Shown piece by piece: positions 28,828 through 39,900 of a DNA stretch of 64,000 nucleotides. Source of the DNA: Lachancea thermotolerans CBS 6340 (taxonomy: Eukaryota; Ascomycota; Saccharomycetes; Saccharomycetales; Saccharomycetaceae). Below the pieces are notes generated by a model, which saw only the letters and a program-made list of their open reading frames with translations, searched no databases and had not been told where the DNA came from. Each line of letters starts with the position of its first letter. Within the stretch, counting starts at the first letter, position 1. Location of the stretch: positions 434,001 to 498,000 of the forward strand of contig NC_013081.1 in NCBI RefSeq assembly GCF_000142805.1. The letters run 5' to 3'. The position numbers were made by a program, and so were the translations under genes.

Positions 28828-28963
28828 AATGGTCTATTGAGCGCTTCTTTTGGTTTAGGTTAGGTTTCTTAGTGCTAGTAGCATCCTAGGTACCTAATTT
28901 TTTCAACTTTTGATAAATCAAGTATTTTAGCTAGCGTTCTTAAAGTATGATGACACATCAAGG

Positions 28964-29791
28964 ATGATGCTTCAGTTGAGCCTGGTTTCATCAATCGATG
29001 ATGCCTCATACGACTTGTTTGTCTCAACGCTGAGTAACCTCTGTGGCAATCCCCCCGTCGTCTTCGGCAATTTTACGGCAATGCTCAAGCCTAACCCTGC
29101 ATTTGACATTGAACAGGTTAACTCGAAGAACCAGCTGGTAGAGCAGAGCAGGATTAAGCTCTGCAGGGGATTGCCATTGCAAGAGGTAGAAGCGGATAAC
29201 GCCAAAAGGGACTTTAGATTACTTAAAAAGTATCAGAACGATGAGGTGCAGGGCCTGGATCTTCAGATAATACAGGATATGCTACATGGGAGCAGGGACC
29301 TCGACGAAATGGAAGTCGACGGCGGAAGCAACAAAGGCGGGTCAGGCGCCCAAGACGTCTGGTCATTGAGTATTTCGGACATTCCGACAGCTGGGTCTGG
29401 AAGAAAAGTGTCCACACAGGCCATCACGGAAACTACTGTTCTGGCGTCAGGTGGCAGTTCTCCTTCTATTGTATCATTTCTGTCAGAACTTGGATACGTG
29501 TTGGACTTTCAGCTTTTGGTGCTAGGCATTAAGTTCAATATGAACAATGGCGTCTTCCTGGAACTATCTAAAATCTGGAGACTCAATGACGGCAGGACCG
29601 AACAGATTACCAAGGGCGGATTCTTAGTCAAAGCCTTCGTGAATGTGGCCAAGAGCACGGACATCAAGAGTATAAATAGCGGGACAACCTCGCTTCTCGC
29701 GTTACAAAAGGAGCTCAGCGGCTACGTGGAGCTCGAGATTCCAGACCGTAAGTCCATGGACTCTCGACTTGAAAATAAAAATGATATCTAA
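28964..29791 (+). CDS. SRB5: SRB5/MED18, Mediator head subunit
   Basis: This encodes 275 residues (307 in S. cerevisiae). N-terminal block QLSLVSSIDDASYDLFVSTL is followed by KPNPAFDIEQVNSKNQLVEQ and later WSLSISDIPTAGSGRKVSTQ. The C-terminal block ELEIPDRKSMDSR is nearly the same as in S. cerevisiae. The variable middle (about 105-130) is shorter, which explains the length difference. Med18 forms the movable jaw of the Mediator head with Med20 and Med8. Either of the two first methionines may be used. Divergent from VMA21 with 136 bases between. Confidence 0.95.
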   Translation: MMLQLSLVSSIDDASYDLFVSTLSNLCGNPPVVFGNFTAMLKPNPAFDIEQVNSKNQLVEQSRIKLCRGLPLQEVEADNAKRDFRLLKKYQNDEVQGLDLQIIQDMLHGSRDLDEMEVDGGSNKGGSGAQDVWSLSISDIPTAGSGRKVSTQAITETTVLASGGSSPSIVSFLSELGYVLDFQLLVLGIKFNMNNGVFLELSKIWRLNDGRTEQITKGGFLVKAFVNVAKSTDIKSINSGTTSLLALQKELSGYVELEIPDRKSMDSRLENKNDI

Positions 29792-29897
29792 AAGTGCATG
29801 TTAGACCTCAATCGACGATTGCTGGTTATATAATTTTAAAAGTTAATAAATGTACAGGGTGTCAATGGTAATGCATCGAAAAATGTTTCAGACCTTT

Positions 29898-31709
29898 CTA
29901 GTTGGTCTTTTCCAGCTTAGACTTTGCTTTCGCGATGGCCTTCTTCTTCTGTTTCAGCTTCTCGACTCTGTCGTCCTTCTTTTCGTTCGAGTACTTCATC
30001 TTCTTGTACAGCTTGCGCTGCTTGTTGCTCATCATGATGGTCTTCAGGTCTTTTTCTTCATCCTCCTCGGTAGCCTTACGCTTTTCAGGCTTCTTTGACT
30101 TCTTCTTCACCTCCTTCTTGTCCTTGGCGTCAGAGTAAGGAATACCCTTTGCTTCTAGCTCCAACTCTTTCTGCGCTTCGAGGTCTTCGTCGCTCTCTTC
30201 CTCAGCGGCATCCTCGGCAGCAGCTTCAGCGGAAGCCTCGGCGTCGTCACTTTCAGCACCCGCCTCCTGGTCGCTAACGTCCTCAGATTCATCGCCAGAC
30301 TCGTCTTCGGCTGGTTCCGCGGTAGGGTCGTAACCAGCTGCATCGCCCCATGGGGAAAGGTGAGGTGGCAACGTCTCGCCGGGCAGGTAGAGATTCGCAG
30401 GCACAAGCTCGCCCTTATTGATGCAATCGAACACCCACTGGGGTTGAATGTAAGTTCTGCCACCAACCTTGTTTTTCAAGACAGGCCTGTCAACAATCTG
30501 ATGAGTGACTTTTCCCAAGTCGATGTCTTTCTTGGATTCAAGCTGATCTAGCGCGGCCTCACATATCACAGAGCCGCCGCAAGCCAAAACCAGGAACTCC
30601 AAAATGTCGACTGGAACCTCTCTGGAGATGTAAAATACAAAGTCCGAGAAGAGCGTCGCGGTAGGTGAGTCGTACTTGCTTGGTTGTATCAAAAGATCAC
30701 CTTGATTTTTGTTCTTGTCTTCGAAAGTATCCAATTCGCCCTCACCTAGTTCGTCTTCAGCATCTTCGCCGCCCGCGTCCTCGGCATCGTCTGCTGCCTT
30801 CTCACTGGCGTCCGCTTTTATCGCAGATGAAAGCGTTTTCGCGTCCAGGGCCTTTGCGTCCGAGTTCGAGTCGGCCAGCTGAGGTGCAGTCAATGATGAG
30901 TCTTCAGCGTTACTCTCTAGTATGTAGGCACTCAGGCCACCGATGATTTTGTCTTTCGCAGCATCCAATTTGGGTGGGTAAACCAAACCGGAGTCCGTGT
31001 ACAGCTTGTATAGCACAAAGTGCATCAAAGTGGAGTAGAATTCCAAGAAAGTTAGCATGATCCTGAAATCAACATCGCTAGGGATGTTCTCGGGGAACTT
31101 ATAAGGCACCAACCATCTGATGTCTTCTCCTTTGACAGAGGCCTGGTAGTACACACCCTTGATGGAAACAAAGACTTTGCGCACTGCTCTCTCACGAGCA
31201 ACGTAGGCCAGCCACTGGTTGCAAATGACCTGCGCATCCTTAGTGACCCGCGCTGATACTTGGTCCGATGCTGGAAGGTTGGCAAACAAGAAAAGCATGT
31301 TCAGAGCATCGTCGATGTCTCTGAGGGCATCCGCGAAACTGGGGTAACGCTCCTTGATGATGTGATCCAGCTTGTAGCTCGGGCTTTTTTCTTCCAGCTT
31401 CTTAGCGGACGAAACCTCACCTCTTCCTAAAGCCTTTGTCAGTTTCTTGGAAAAGGTCTTGTGCTCTCTGAAGCGCTCCAAAACTGGCTCGTGCATCAGA
31501 TACTGGATGTCCTTGAAGTAGTAAAAGGTCGTAGGGGCAGTGGAGCCCTTGTTGGCCTTCTTCTTGTTCCGAGGCTCCCTGGGATATATTCCCTTGAAGA
31601 TACATAGTCTTCTGAAGTCTGCGAGGGAAACTTGCAGCTTCCGCACCGCTTGGGAACGTGTAATAAAATTCCTCGCGTTACCGCTGACATTCTTCTTCTT
31701 GATTCTCAT
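29898..31709 (-). CDS. NOP7: NOP7, pescadillo, 60S ribosome biogenesis
   Basis: This is 603 residues (605 in S. cerevisiae). The pescadillo N-terminal domain covers about 1-280 ([26 protein letters not shown]). An acidic linker is at about 300-335. The BRCT domain is at about 350-440 with [13 protein letters not shown] and [10 protein letters not shown]. The tail is a long acidic stretch (about 455-530) followed by a Lys-rich coiled coil. Nop7 with Erb1 and Ytm1 forms the PeBoW complex needed for ITS2 processing. PAC-like and RRPE-like sites lie 70-105 bases upstream. Several low-complexity repeats of GAG/GCC codons occur in the acidic tail. Confidence 0.97.
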   Translation of the reverse strand: MRIKKKNVSGNARNFITRSQAVRKLQVSLADFRRLCIFKGIYPREPRNKKKANKGSTAPTTFYYFKDIQYLMHEPVLERFREHKTFSKKLTKALGRGEVSSAKKLEEKSPSYKLDHIIKERYPSFADALRDIDDALNMLFLFANLPASDQVSARVTKDAQVICNQWLAYVARERAVRKVFVSIKGVYYQASVKGEDIRWLVPYKFPENIPSDVDFRIMLTFLEFYSTLMHFVLYKLYTDSGLVYPPKLDAAKDKIIGGLSAYILESNAEDSSLTAPQLADSNSDAKALDAKTLSSAIKADASEKAADDAEDAGGEDAEDELGEGELDTFEDKNKNQGDLLIQPSKYDSPTATLFSDFVFYISREVPVDILEFLVLACGGSVICEAALDQLESKKDIDLGKVTHQIVDRPVLKNKVGGRTYIQPQWVFDCINKGELVPANLYLPGETLPPHLSPWGDAAGYDPTAEPAEDESGDESEDVSDQEAGAESDDAEASAEAAAEDAAEEESDEDLEAQKELELEAKGIPYSDAKDKKEVKKKSKKPEKRKATEEDEEKDLKTIMMSNKQRKLYKKMKYSNEKKDDRVEKLKQKKKAIAKAKSKLEKTN

Positions 31710-31777
31710 GTCAGGCTACGATATTGGTTAACCTTATTGTAGCTGCTCGATCAGACAAGTTATTCCTCTCTCGTCAA

Positions 31778-31813
31778 GCTCATCGATGCTCATCTCGTTG
31801 TTCAAAATTTTCA
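31778..31813 (-). promoter_or_regulatory. Two PAC-like sites and one RRPE-like site upstream of NOP7
   Basis: On the minus strand CGATGAGC (31778-31785) and GATGAGC (31788-31794) match PAC, and TGAAAATTTT (31804-31813) matches RRPE. All lie 69-104 bases before the NOP7 ATG. This is the standard ribosome-biogenesis promoter pair. Sites are seen; regulation is inferred. Confidence 0.6.
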
Positions 31814-31976
31814 TAAACTGGGCATTGACATAGAAGAAAAAGAAAAATTCCGTAGGAAGCTACCAGAGCGATGATGTCGCTGCTGACGAAGGTCGATCAG
31901 ATGCCATCGGAATAAACCTAAACACCTGTAAAGGCCTTCCATAGGTTCGGTAAAACTCACGGTACCGCTTCTTAGA

Positions 31977-32504
31977 ATGTTGAAGGTATCAGCTAGACAT
32001 GCGCCGGTTTTGAGGCTACCAAGGCGATTTTATGCACAAAAAACAAGAGTGGTGATAGGGCCACGATTGAAAAATCTGGATGAGATAAAAGAATATCTGG
32101 GGAAGCCTACATGGTCTGTGGAGAAGTACTTGCAAAGTTCGTCAAATGGGGAAACCCAGCCACCGTCGCGGGAAACTGTGGAGAAACTACTGAAACTGTC
32201 AGGTCTCCCGAATGAAAATGTTGAGATGTTTCAAGCAACGCTGGGCAAACAGCTTGCTTTCATCAACAAGGTTCAGAGCCTGCCTGTAGATGAAAGCCTG
32301 GACCCCAGTCATGCCAGAATAATAGACCGCAACTCAGAGGCTCTCGACTACGAATCCCTTTCGTGCTCTGTTGAGCAGCAGGAGACTGAAAAAGACAGCA
32401 AGATGGGCGAGGTTGGCGGATCATGGGACGGCACCGGGCTGGCTGCTATCAGTGAGAACGGGTTCTATGTTCTAAGGGAAGGCCTTCTCAAAAATCGGAA
32501 GTGA
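31977..32504 (+). CDS. GTF1: GTF1 (GatF), mitochondrial glutaminyl-tRNA amidotransferase subunit
   Basis: This encodes 175 residues (183 in S. cerevisiae). The basic, hydroxylated N-terminus (LKVSARHAPVLRLPRRFYA) looks like a mitochondrial presequence. Next comes a conserved segment with LGKPTWSVEKYL, the part that in GatF wraps the GatB subunit, then a helical region with VEKLLKLSGLP. GatFAB converts Glu-tRNA(Gln) to Gln-tRNA(Gln) in mitochondria, and GatF replaces the bacterial GatC. Gene order NOP7-GTF1-PCP1-MDR1 matches YGR103W-YGR100W. Confidence 0.92.
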   Translation: MLKVSARHAPVLRLPRRFYAQKTRVVIGPRLKNLDEIKEYLGKPTWSVEKYLQSSSNGETQPPSRETVEKLLKLSGLPNENVEMFQATLGKQLAFINKVQSLPVDESLDPSHARIIDRNSEALDYESLSCSVEQQETEKDSKMGEVGGSWDGTGLAAISENGFYVLREGLLKNRK

Positions 32505-32566
32505 CGATAAACTGATAATTGTAGGCTATTTACAAGCAAAATTAACATGACTACACATCGCGCCCG

Positions 32567-33571
32567 TTAAAACACAGAAAAACGCTGCATACGGCGCGCC
32601 TTCTCCTTCTTGAGTTGCTCTGAAATCAAGTATGCGTAAACTATACCGGCCACTGACCCACCAAGGTGCGCCGCGTAATCAAAGGAACCCCATCTCAAAG
32701 CGCAACCAGCAGCGTTCCACACCATGGAGCCCAAGAAGGCGAGCCATGCTCCACCTGGGATAGGGAACACAAATAACATGATTTTGGCATGTGGAATAAG
32801 GTAGGAGAAGCACCCGAACACTCCAAAAAGGGCGCCACTGGCTCCCAAACTTGGCGCCATCATCGAAATACGCGCAATGCGTGGATACCAGAGAGAAAGA
32901 AGCGAGCCCGCGAGCGCGCTGTTTAGGTAGAGCGACATGAAGTTGGCTGGTCCAAGCATGGTGGCAACCGTGGTACCAAAGGACCAGAGCGCGAGCATAT
33001 TCATTCCTAAGTGCCAAACTTCCTGATGAGAAAATGCACTGCCTATCAGTGACCACTTACTGTAAATATGGTCCTTCTCCAGCAGCATGTATCTTTGTAG
33101 AAACCTCCAGCACTGAGGAACGCGCCATAGGGCAAACACACCGCAGTTTAGACCAATCAAGCCGTAGACCAAGCTCGAAGGATGCGCCCTAAAGTATGTG
33201 AATGGCGGTACATTGTCAAAAAGATACGGCAGGCCGAAATATGTACCGCCCATGAAGAGTGCGCCGGCAATAGTGACGTTCCGCAGGCTGTTATTCGAGA
33301 ATGGGTTATTCGTGTTTCTGCTCCCTTTTTCGAACTGCTGGAAACGGTTAAGCCTGGCATAGCGGCTGGCTCCCGCTCCATTGAACACATCCCTCCAGCT
33401 TGACTTAATCTCAGAAGTTCGAGAAAAAAAGCGTGCGGGCTGTGTGGGGATCCTCTGGCGCAAGTTCAGACCCAACGGCCCCAAAATGGACGCAGAGAGG
33501 GGTTTGGTTTGAATGTTAATCGCATTGCTTAGGAAAAAGTGTTTTCCAAATCTCGAAACAAATGAATTCAT
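32567..33571 (-). CDS. PCP1: PCP1, mitochondrial rhomboid protease
   Basis: This 334-residue protein (346 in S. cerevisiae) has a mitochondrial N-terminus rich in Arg and Ser. Seven hydrophobic segments follow from about residue 98. The catalytic serine is Ser245 in GASGALFG and the catalytic histidine is His302 in AAHLGGSVAG. HLGMNMLALWSFG is the conserved helix with the rhomboid HxxxN motif. Pcp1 cleaves Mgm1 and cytochrome c peroxidase in the inner membrane and so controls mitochondrial fusion. Catalytic residues are intact. Confidence 0.96.
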   Translation of the reverse strand: MNSFVSRFGKHFFLSNAINIQTKPLSASILGPLGLNLRQRIPTQPARFFSRTSEIKSSWRDVFNGAGASRYARLNRFQQFEKGSRNTNNPFSNNSLRNVTIAGALFMGGTYFGLPYLFDNVPPFTYFRAHPSSLVYGLIGLNCGVFALWRVPQCWRFLQRYMLLEKDHIYSKWSLIGSAFSHQEVWHLGMNMLALWSFGTTVATMLGPANFMSLYLNSALAGSLLSLWYPRIARISMMAPSLGASGALFGVFGCFSYLIPHAKIMLFVFPIPGGAWLAFLGSMVWNAAGCALRWGSFDYAAHLGGSVAGIVYAYLISEQLKKEKARRMQRFSVF

Positions 33572-33785
33572 TTTGAGGAGCCGGGTCGTTACAACGTTAC
33601 TGAAGTGCGCTTATTTTTGGACTCGGCCACAGTCTCTTGTTTGTTTATGCCGCAGACTGCTCAAGTCAGTTTTGAAAAAGGTGTTCTATACATGCCCTAT
33701 CGATTACTGAGTACGAAATTAAGTGCATAAAAGTCGAGGCCACTTGGAGTATCTTTGGTCATGTGGCGAGGCCGGAATAGGCTGC

Positions 33786-36611
33786 TTAGGCCTCAAATTC
33801 AATGAGGCTGTGCTCCCTTGTCTCGGATGGGTCAGAAAATGAAAAGCTTTCGAGTTTTTTCCGCTGAGATTCGGGGTTGGGCTCATTGCCTTCGTTGTCT
33901 TCCAGAGAAATCAAGTCGTGCTTGAGTAAGTCGTCGTGCTCGAAAGTGTGCCCAGATGTAAAGTCATCAACTTCATCTTGAATGTCCGTTGCTTCAGCAG
34001 CAGAGCCGGACGAGCTGCTGTTCTTGGTGGCAACAGAATCGACGCGGCGGCGCACCTGCGATGCTACTCTCTTTCCATCGGCAAGGAAGCCATCAAACAT
34101 GTTTCTTAGTGCCCCTCCCCGGCTGTCGCGAGAGCCAATCTTCTCATCAACGTGTATAGAGTTGCGCAAGGTGTGAGCAAAAAACATCTCGTAAGTTTCG
34201 TCTGCTAAAATAATCATTCTGAAAGTGGCAAGATCCATGACGGAGGTTTGATTGGGATTTAAAGCTACATTAGCCTTAAGAGACTCCCACTTCTTTTCCT
34301 TAGCTTGTTTCGATTCAGTCTCGTCATCTGAAAGGTCAATAAGGTCAACTTCCTTCTCTTCCGAGGGCCTTGCATATTCAAATGAGCGTTGCAGGAAATT
34401 GCTAGCCGCCTGTAGATAACGCTCAGCTTGTTCTTGTTTGTATTTTTCTTCATCAATCGTAACGCCTGCAGGTAGCTCTATATCCTCCAGGGTGCCGCCC
34501 TTGGCAGAGTTGTTCATAACAATAGAGTCCGCAATATCGTCTTCTATCGACTTCTGTGTCAGTTTATCCACGTATCGACCACTTTTCCAGGCTTCTGTCA
34601 AGAAAAGTAGAGCCTCTGATATTTGCAAAATGCTCTCGCCATTAATTTCATCTTTCCCCTGTTCATCGAAAAGGGAGAAAAAGTAGTTGATGGAAGACAT
34701 GAGGTCTTTGGACAAAAGTCCGTCCAAACCAAACACGACATCATTTAGCGTTAACTCTTGGGACCCAGAACTACCCCACTTGGTGAACAGCCTTTTCAAA
34801 AAGGCTCTTTTCTGTTTTCTAAAGTTTGGCCTTTCATCACTTTCACTAGGTTTACACCAGTCACAAAACTTACTCAAGAACTGAACAAAGGCCTCAAAGT
34901 CCATGTTAGAAGATCCTGTGCCCATACTTATTTTGTGGCTTTCAATGCAAAGGTAAAACAAGTCATAAATGTTGGAAAGGTTATCGGGAGTCAAGTTTCG
35001 CACCTGTGGGAGGTTACGCAATTGCGTTCTCTTAGCAAATGACTCTATGTTATGCAAAATGTCTTTTCTGTATTTTGACCTCTGCTGGTCGACCATCGAA
35101 TCCGTGATTATACTGAACTCTTTGAAGGCAACAACCAAAAGTTCCTGGAACTTAGTGATTTGCCTGTATCTTATATCTGCTGAGTCTGGGTGAGCGCTGT
35201 GGTCAAGTGTCTGAAAATAGTTCTTTAAAATCGCGATAAACATGCCATCATCATCAACTTCTAGAAGGTCTTCGCCGTTAATTTTAAGAACAGCCAGTGC
35301 GACCTGGAAGAACGTCTTGGGTCCGTTTACGAGAAGAATATCCATTATTCTGAAAGCGTAAGGCAATGGCATCGAGGTGAAAAAAAGTGAAAGGAACCAT
35401 GGCAAAGACACTACGGATAACTGGATGTCGTGACTTGTTATGTGTTCCCACATCAAAGGCATTTTTTGCTCAACAAAGGACTCAAAGACCCTTTGATCTA
35501 ACAGCGTTCCATACATTGTTTTAGAATAGTATCCGGGGATGTAGTTATCGCAGATGCTAACGAGACACCAGAAAGCTTGTTCTTCTGTCATGAAGATTAA
35601 GAGAGCAGCCACCAAGATGTTCATGGCCTGGCAGTATCCCACATCAGGATTCTTCCAAGAGTAGGCTGTAAGGACATTCCTCAGTCGCTGAATGCCCTCT
35701 TTCTCTTGATATGCTGCATACTCTGGTAGGGACCTGTTTAAATCCTTCTCTATTTCTTCGATCGCCCTTGAGTCCTTGCCTTCGTTGGCTTCCAGAAGCC
35801 TTTTATACTCGCCTGGGTTGGCAAACCTTGAATATAGAGATCCAGAGCACACTTCCCACAGTTCTCCTCTTAACCTGTTTGGCACGCCCACTCGGATAAG
35901 TTTGTAAAACATATGGTTTTTAACAATCGTCAAGTTTTTACCCTGGTCCTGGAAATAATCTAGCCATAATTTTAACTTTGGCTTTTCCTTTGACGCATCT
36001 CCGGGATACCGGTACCGCTGGCCCAAGCCCCCAGGAGGCGGGTTAACATCACTCTCCCTCAATACGTTTCTCGCAATCAGGTATTCGGAGTAGCATGTTT
36101 CTAGAAAGGGGGCCAATAGCTTCGTGTTTGGAATGTTCTCACGTAGAAGCTCTTTGAACTTATGACAGAATTGATCTGTGCGGTTTCTGAGGCCTATAAA
36201 TTGAATAACCATTCTTGTTCCGCAGTGAAGCGTGATAGCGAGGGAATACGCATATGACATGATTGGCGCCCTTTCCACTTTTCGAATAGTACTAATGTTC
36301 AGAGTGAAGTTGCAGGATGTGCTGTCGAAAGAGTCTCGAAAGACAAGATAATGCGGCGTCAAATACAACCTGCCGGAGAATACGTAGGCAAGCTCACTTC
36401 TTTCAGAATTCTCCGCGCGTTTTGCCCTCTTGTAAGGGTTGAGAATAGACACATCAGCGTTCGTATCGTCCAATACATGTTCCTCCTCAGGGAGCTTGTA
36501 TTCCAACCTAAATTTCTCATCCCTGTTCATAACCGGGGTAAAATTGTCGGCCAATTTATCCAAAAACTTCACATTTGCGGCTTTCTGACGCAAGGAATCG
36601 AAGAAGGACAT
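33786..36611 (-). CDS. MDR1: MDR1/GYP2, Rab GTPase-activating protein
   Basis: The first ATG (36611) starts with [11 protein letters not shown], nearly the same as in S. cerevisiae, giving 941 residues (950 there). A GRAM domain lies at about 30-150. The TBC domain is at about 240-440, with the arginine finger Arg293 (IEKDLNR) and glutamine finger in YCQAMN (about 328). An EF-hand-like helical region follows (about 640-720) with degenerate calcium loops. A Ser/acidic tail ends the protein. Gyp2/Mdr1 acts on Ypt6 in Golgi traffic. An upstream TTG extends the frame by eight codons but ATG is preferred. Confidence 0.96.
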   Translation of the reverse strand: MSFFDSLRQKAANVKFLDKLADNFTPVMNRDEKFRLEYKLPEEEHVLDDTNADVSILNPYKRAKRAENSERSELAYVFSGRLYLTPHYLVFRDSFDSTSCNFTLNISTIRKVERAPIMSYAYSLAITLHCGTRMVIQFIGLRNRTDQFCHKFKELLRENIPNTKLLAPFLETCYSEYLIARNVLRESDVNPPPGGLGQRYRYPGDASKEKPKLKLWLDYFQDQGKNLTIVKNHMFYKLIRVGVPNRLRGELWEVCSGSLYSRFANPGEYKRLLEANEGKDSRAIEEIEKDLNRSLPEYAAYQEKEGIQRLRNVLTAYSWKNPDVGYCQAMNILVAALLIFMTEEQAFWCLVSICDNYIPGYYSKTMYGTLLDQRVFESFVEQKMPLMWEHITSHDIQLSVVSLPWFLSLFFTSMPLPYAFRIMDILLVNGPKTFFQVALAVLKINGEDLLEVDDDGMFIAILKNYFQTLDHSAHPDSADIRYRQITKFQELLVVAFKEFSIITDSMVDQQRSKYRKDILHNIESFAKRTQLRNLPQVRNLTPDNLSNIYDLFYLCIESHKISMGTGSSNMDFEAFVQFLSKFCDWCKPSESDERPNFRKQKRAFLKRLFTKWGSSGSQELTLNDVVFGLDGLLSKDLMSSINYFFSLFDEQGKDEINGESILQISEALLFLTEAWKSGRYVDKLTQKSIEDDIADSIVMNNSAKGGTLEDIELPAGVTIDEEKYKQEQAERYLQAASNFLQRSFEYARPSEEKEVDLIDLSDDETESKQAKEKKWESLKANVALNPNQTSVMDLATFRMIILADETYEMFFAHTLRNSIHVDEKIGSRDSRGGALRNMFDGFLADGKRVASQVRRRVDSVATKNSSSSGSAAEATDIQDEVDDFTSGHTFEHDDLLKHDLISLEDNEGNEPNPESQRKKLESFSFSDPSETREHSLIEFEA

Positions 36612-36915
36612 CCTTTGTGGTTCGTTGAGAGTCAATTGCTCATGCGTAGCTGCTGGGTTCGTGGGCTAATTTTAGTGAGCTCTTACTTATTTCCGCTAAA
36701 GTAACATAATTTCCAGATAAATTAGATAGTCACTGTTTACGCTATTCAACCCTAGCTGTTCTGCACGAAAAAAAAGTTGACTGATCTCTTAAACGCCTAA
36801 CCGCCGAAGTATCCCGATACTTGTATGGCATTGATATTTCGAACATTGGTGGGGCCAGAACTTCCTATAAATAAGTTAAACTTATGCTAGAATCCTTGTA
36901 TGAGGCGAGTTCAAT
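36612..36915. promoter_or_regulatory. MDR1 promoter
   Basis: This interval between two minus-strand genes is A+T-rich with an A8 run near 36768. No other feature is seen. Confidence 0.5.
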
Positions 36916-39900
36916 TTACTGATGAGAAGCTGGATAAAAAGCCGTGACATCGTCTGCGCCAGAGCGTTGATCTTGAGATAGATGGCCTGACCTGCCGTCC
37001 GAGGAGCTTTCGGGCTTAAGAGAAGAGGAAATGTGACGAAGTTGTGGTGTCTTGTGTTGTGAAGAGGAGGCGGAACGTAAGCTATCGGCTTCGCCCACCG
37101 AAGTTTTAATCAATGCCTTGGAGAACTTGGCTTCATTTTCCTTTTTGTGCAGGGTGAACTTGTTCCCAATGATGTAGCCGGTATGCTGCAAAACAACCTT
37201 TATAATATCCTTCTTCAAGGTTGCTATGAATTCATCTCGGGACCATAGTTTGTTGGTATATCGTAGCGTAGGGACCTTGACTGTTAGGCCATCGACATTT
37301 GTGATCAGGCTGCGAGAGCCCTTGTAACTGATGGACATAGTCACTTTGCGAATAACAACAGATCTCACATTGAAGTAACGGGAAGACCTTGTCACCATCT
37401 CATTCATGTCTCGTCCCGTGCCACGACGGCTCAGCGAGACTGAGTTTCGCGCTTCCGTATCTGACTTTTTTAAAGGATTAGGCGGCAGCAAGGAGGGGAC
37501 TGATTTAAGTTTCCACGTTTCTGAGGATTCGGTATTCTTCTTCGACAGGCCTATGGACGCCACATCAAAAGCAATATCAGATTGAGCAGCAGTTGAAGCT
37601 TCATTTGTTCCGGGGAAAAGATACTTCAAAAGAATGTCTGATGTTAGATGATCCATTTTGAATTTGAAGGGCTCCAAGAGTACAACAAGTTGCTCCAAGT
37701 CTGCTATTCCCCCAATCGCTGGGCCCATCGCCCAGAGGATTTGGATCATAGGCTTCTCTGTGTCAGTGTCGTTATCATGTGGTCCAAGCAACTGTTTATA
37801 AACAGCGTTTTTCTGTAAATTGAAGCACTCAAGTGAAGAAATACTAACTTTGTTATTGTTGGCACCATCAGGAGCTTGAGACCTGATAAAGCAAGCAGGC
37901 CCAAGCTCGAAAGACACAAAAGAATTCTTGAATTCATCATAGAGTTGCCAAGTTACTTCGTCGGCACCAATTTGCCAGTTCAGTCTGTCTTGAGAACTCC
38001 CCTTAACATTAGAAACCTTGAGTCGGTCATGGTTTTTCTTGATAGCGCTCATTAAAAGGTTCAGTTCCAGTACAGTGGCCTCGATCTCGGCTGCTATGCT
38101 TTGGGCAACTTTCTCATATCCTTTCGGGTCATGAACTTTCAAGTAACCGCGTGTCCGATACAAGTTTTTAACGGTCTTTTGCAAATTAACTATGATCGAG
38201 GTATCCAGTCGGTCAAGATTATTCCTAACCTCTTCTGCCAGAAGCACCCTTGAAAGCTTGTCTGCTTTGTTGTCAAAACTGGAGGCAAAATGCAATAATT
38301 CAACTGCAATTGCATAAATAGAGGAATACTGGTCTGAAGTTGAAGTTAAAAAAAGTTCCGGGAAACCAATCCTGAATTTAGCTTCGCTCCTTCCGAAATT
38401 CTTGGTTTTGTCTTGAAAGAACAAGGAATTTGGTTGCGTGAACAAGAGAATCATTTCGCTCCTGGATAAGAACACAGAGTCTGTGAGTGATTCACAGTTA
38501 TAACACATTTCCATCGGTAACCAAGGGGGCCAGAATGAAGAGTTCGTGTCCATACCATAGCCATTAGTTTGAAATCCGAGTCCATCATCAATTGCTATTT
38601 CACACTTATCAAAGATGAGGAAGTGTGCTTCATTAAGCTTCGCACAATAGCGGGTTTCTACCAAACTGTTGACGTCTAACGGGACATTCTGGTTAGTCTC
38701 TAACAGCTGATTAACGTCGACAATTGATGTTTCTATGTCCCTCGCAGTTACCAAAATACACTTTCGAGGGACAGCCTCCGAGGTGACCTGTATCTGGGGC
38801 GAAACGAACTTAATCTGATAATTATCAAAAGTCTTAAATCCGTCTTCAAAAACCTCTCTTATAATTTCATCACACCTTTCTAACAAGTCTGCGTTGGACA
38901 AGTTATCTTCCAAAGTAAAAAACCCAGCACTGTCTTTGGCTCTCGATGATGTGTTCCAAAGCCTATTCTTTAAGAGTTCATCCAACAAAGCAACGGCCTT
39001 ATAGGTTTGAAAAAAGCTAGATTTCTTTCTACTGAAAACATTGAAAGCGTAATTTAGCAACAAGTCTCTAGTCTTATTGTTAACCTTCAAAAGCATGTTG
39101 TGAATGATGAACCTATTATCAAAAGACGATTTGACAAAAGCGCTTGTTACCTTTCTCATTGAGCGGAAAGATGCAATTGTTGCGGTGGCAGCGAGAGCAT
39201 TTTCGAGCTCATCCTGCGTTTTATCCGAGTGCCTCTCTGACAACTCGCTCTCAATGTCATCCGATAGCAATGATGATGAAGGCATTTTGGAAAGCTTGAG
39301 GTCTTCAAGGACTTTGTGAATAATATGCAGTCTATGCCTGAATTCGTGAAGTTGTCTCCCCAAAAGCTCAAGTTTTTGAACAGAACCATTGCTGCCTTTC
39401 ATGGCCACAGAGCTGAGGGCCTCAATAGATTGTTCGATTTGGTCGAGCTGTGTTTCAATTTCTCTGGCCCTCTTTTTCGCCAGTTCACGCTGTGTCACCT
39501 CTGGATGGTTGTGTCCCAGAGTACACTCATGCACACTTTCGTCCCCAAAAGGATAGTCAAGGGGGACACCTTCATTAAGCTCACGCAGATAGGAGATACG
39601 AGGAGAATATAGCAAAGGTGCTTCACAAAAATTCAAGGGTATTGGATCTGCAAATGTAATTTGGTTCAGGTCATTGTAGTCTTCGAAATCGAACCAGCTT
39701 GACTTTAAAACATCGTTTTCAATGTTGGCGGTCGCACCGCCTTTTCTGGGTCCTGAGGGATGTCCGAGCATTGTGTACACAAACCGAATGTCTGCACTGA
39801 CGCAATCGATCTCCCCGGCATTCATTTTGAACTTCCAAACTGTCCGGGAAACGTTGAGTTTCTTGTCAGAGTGCATCATTTTCACTCTTTTCTGATGAAG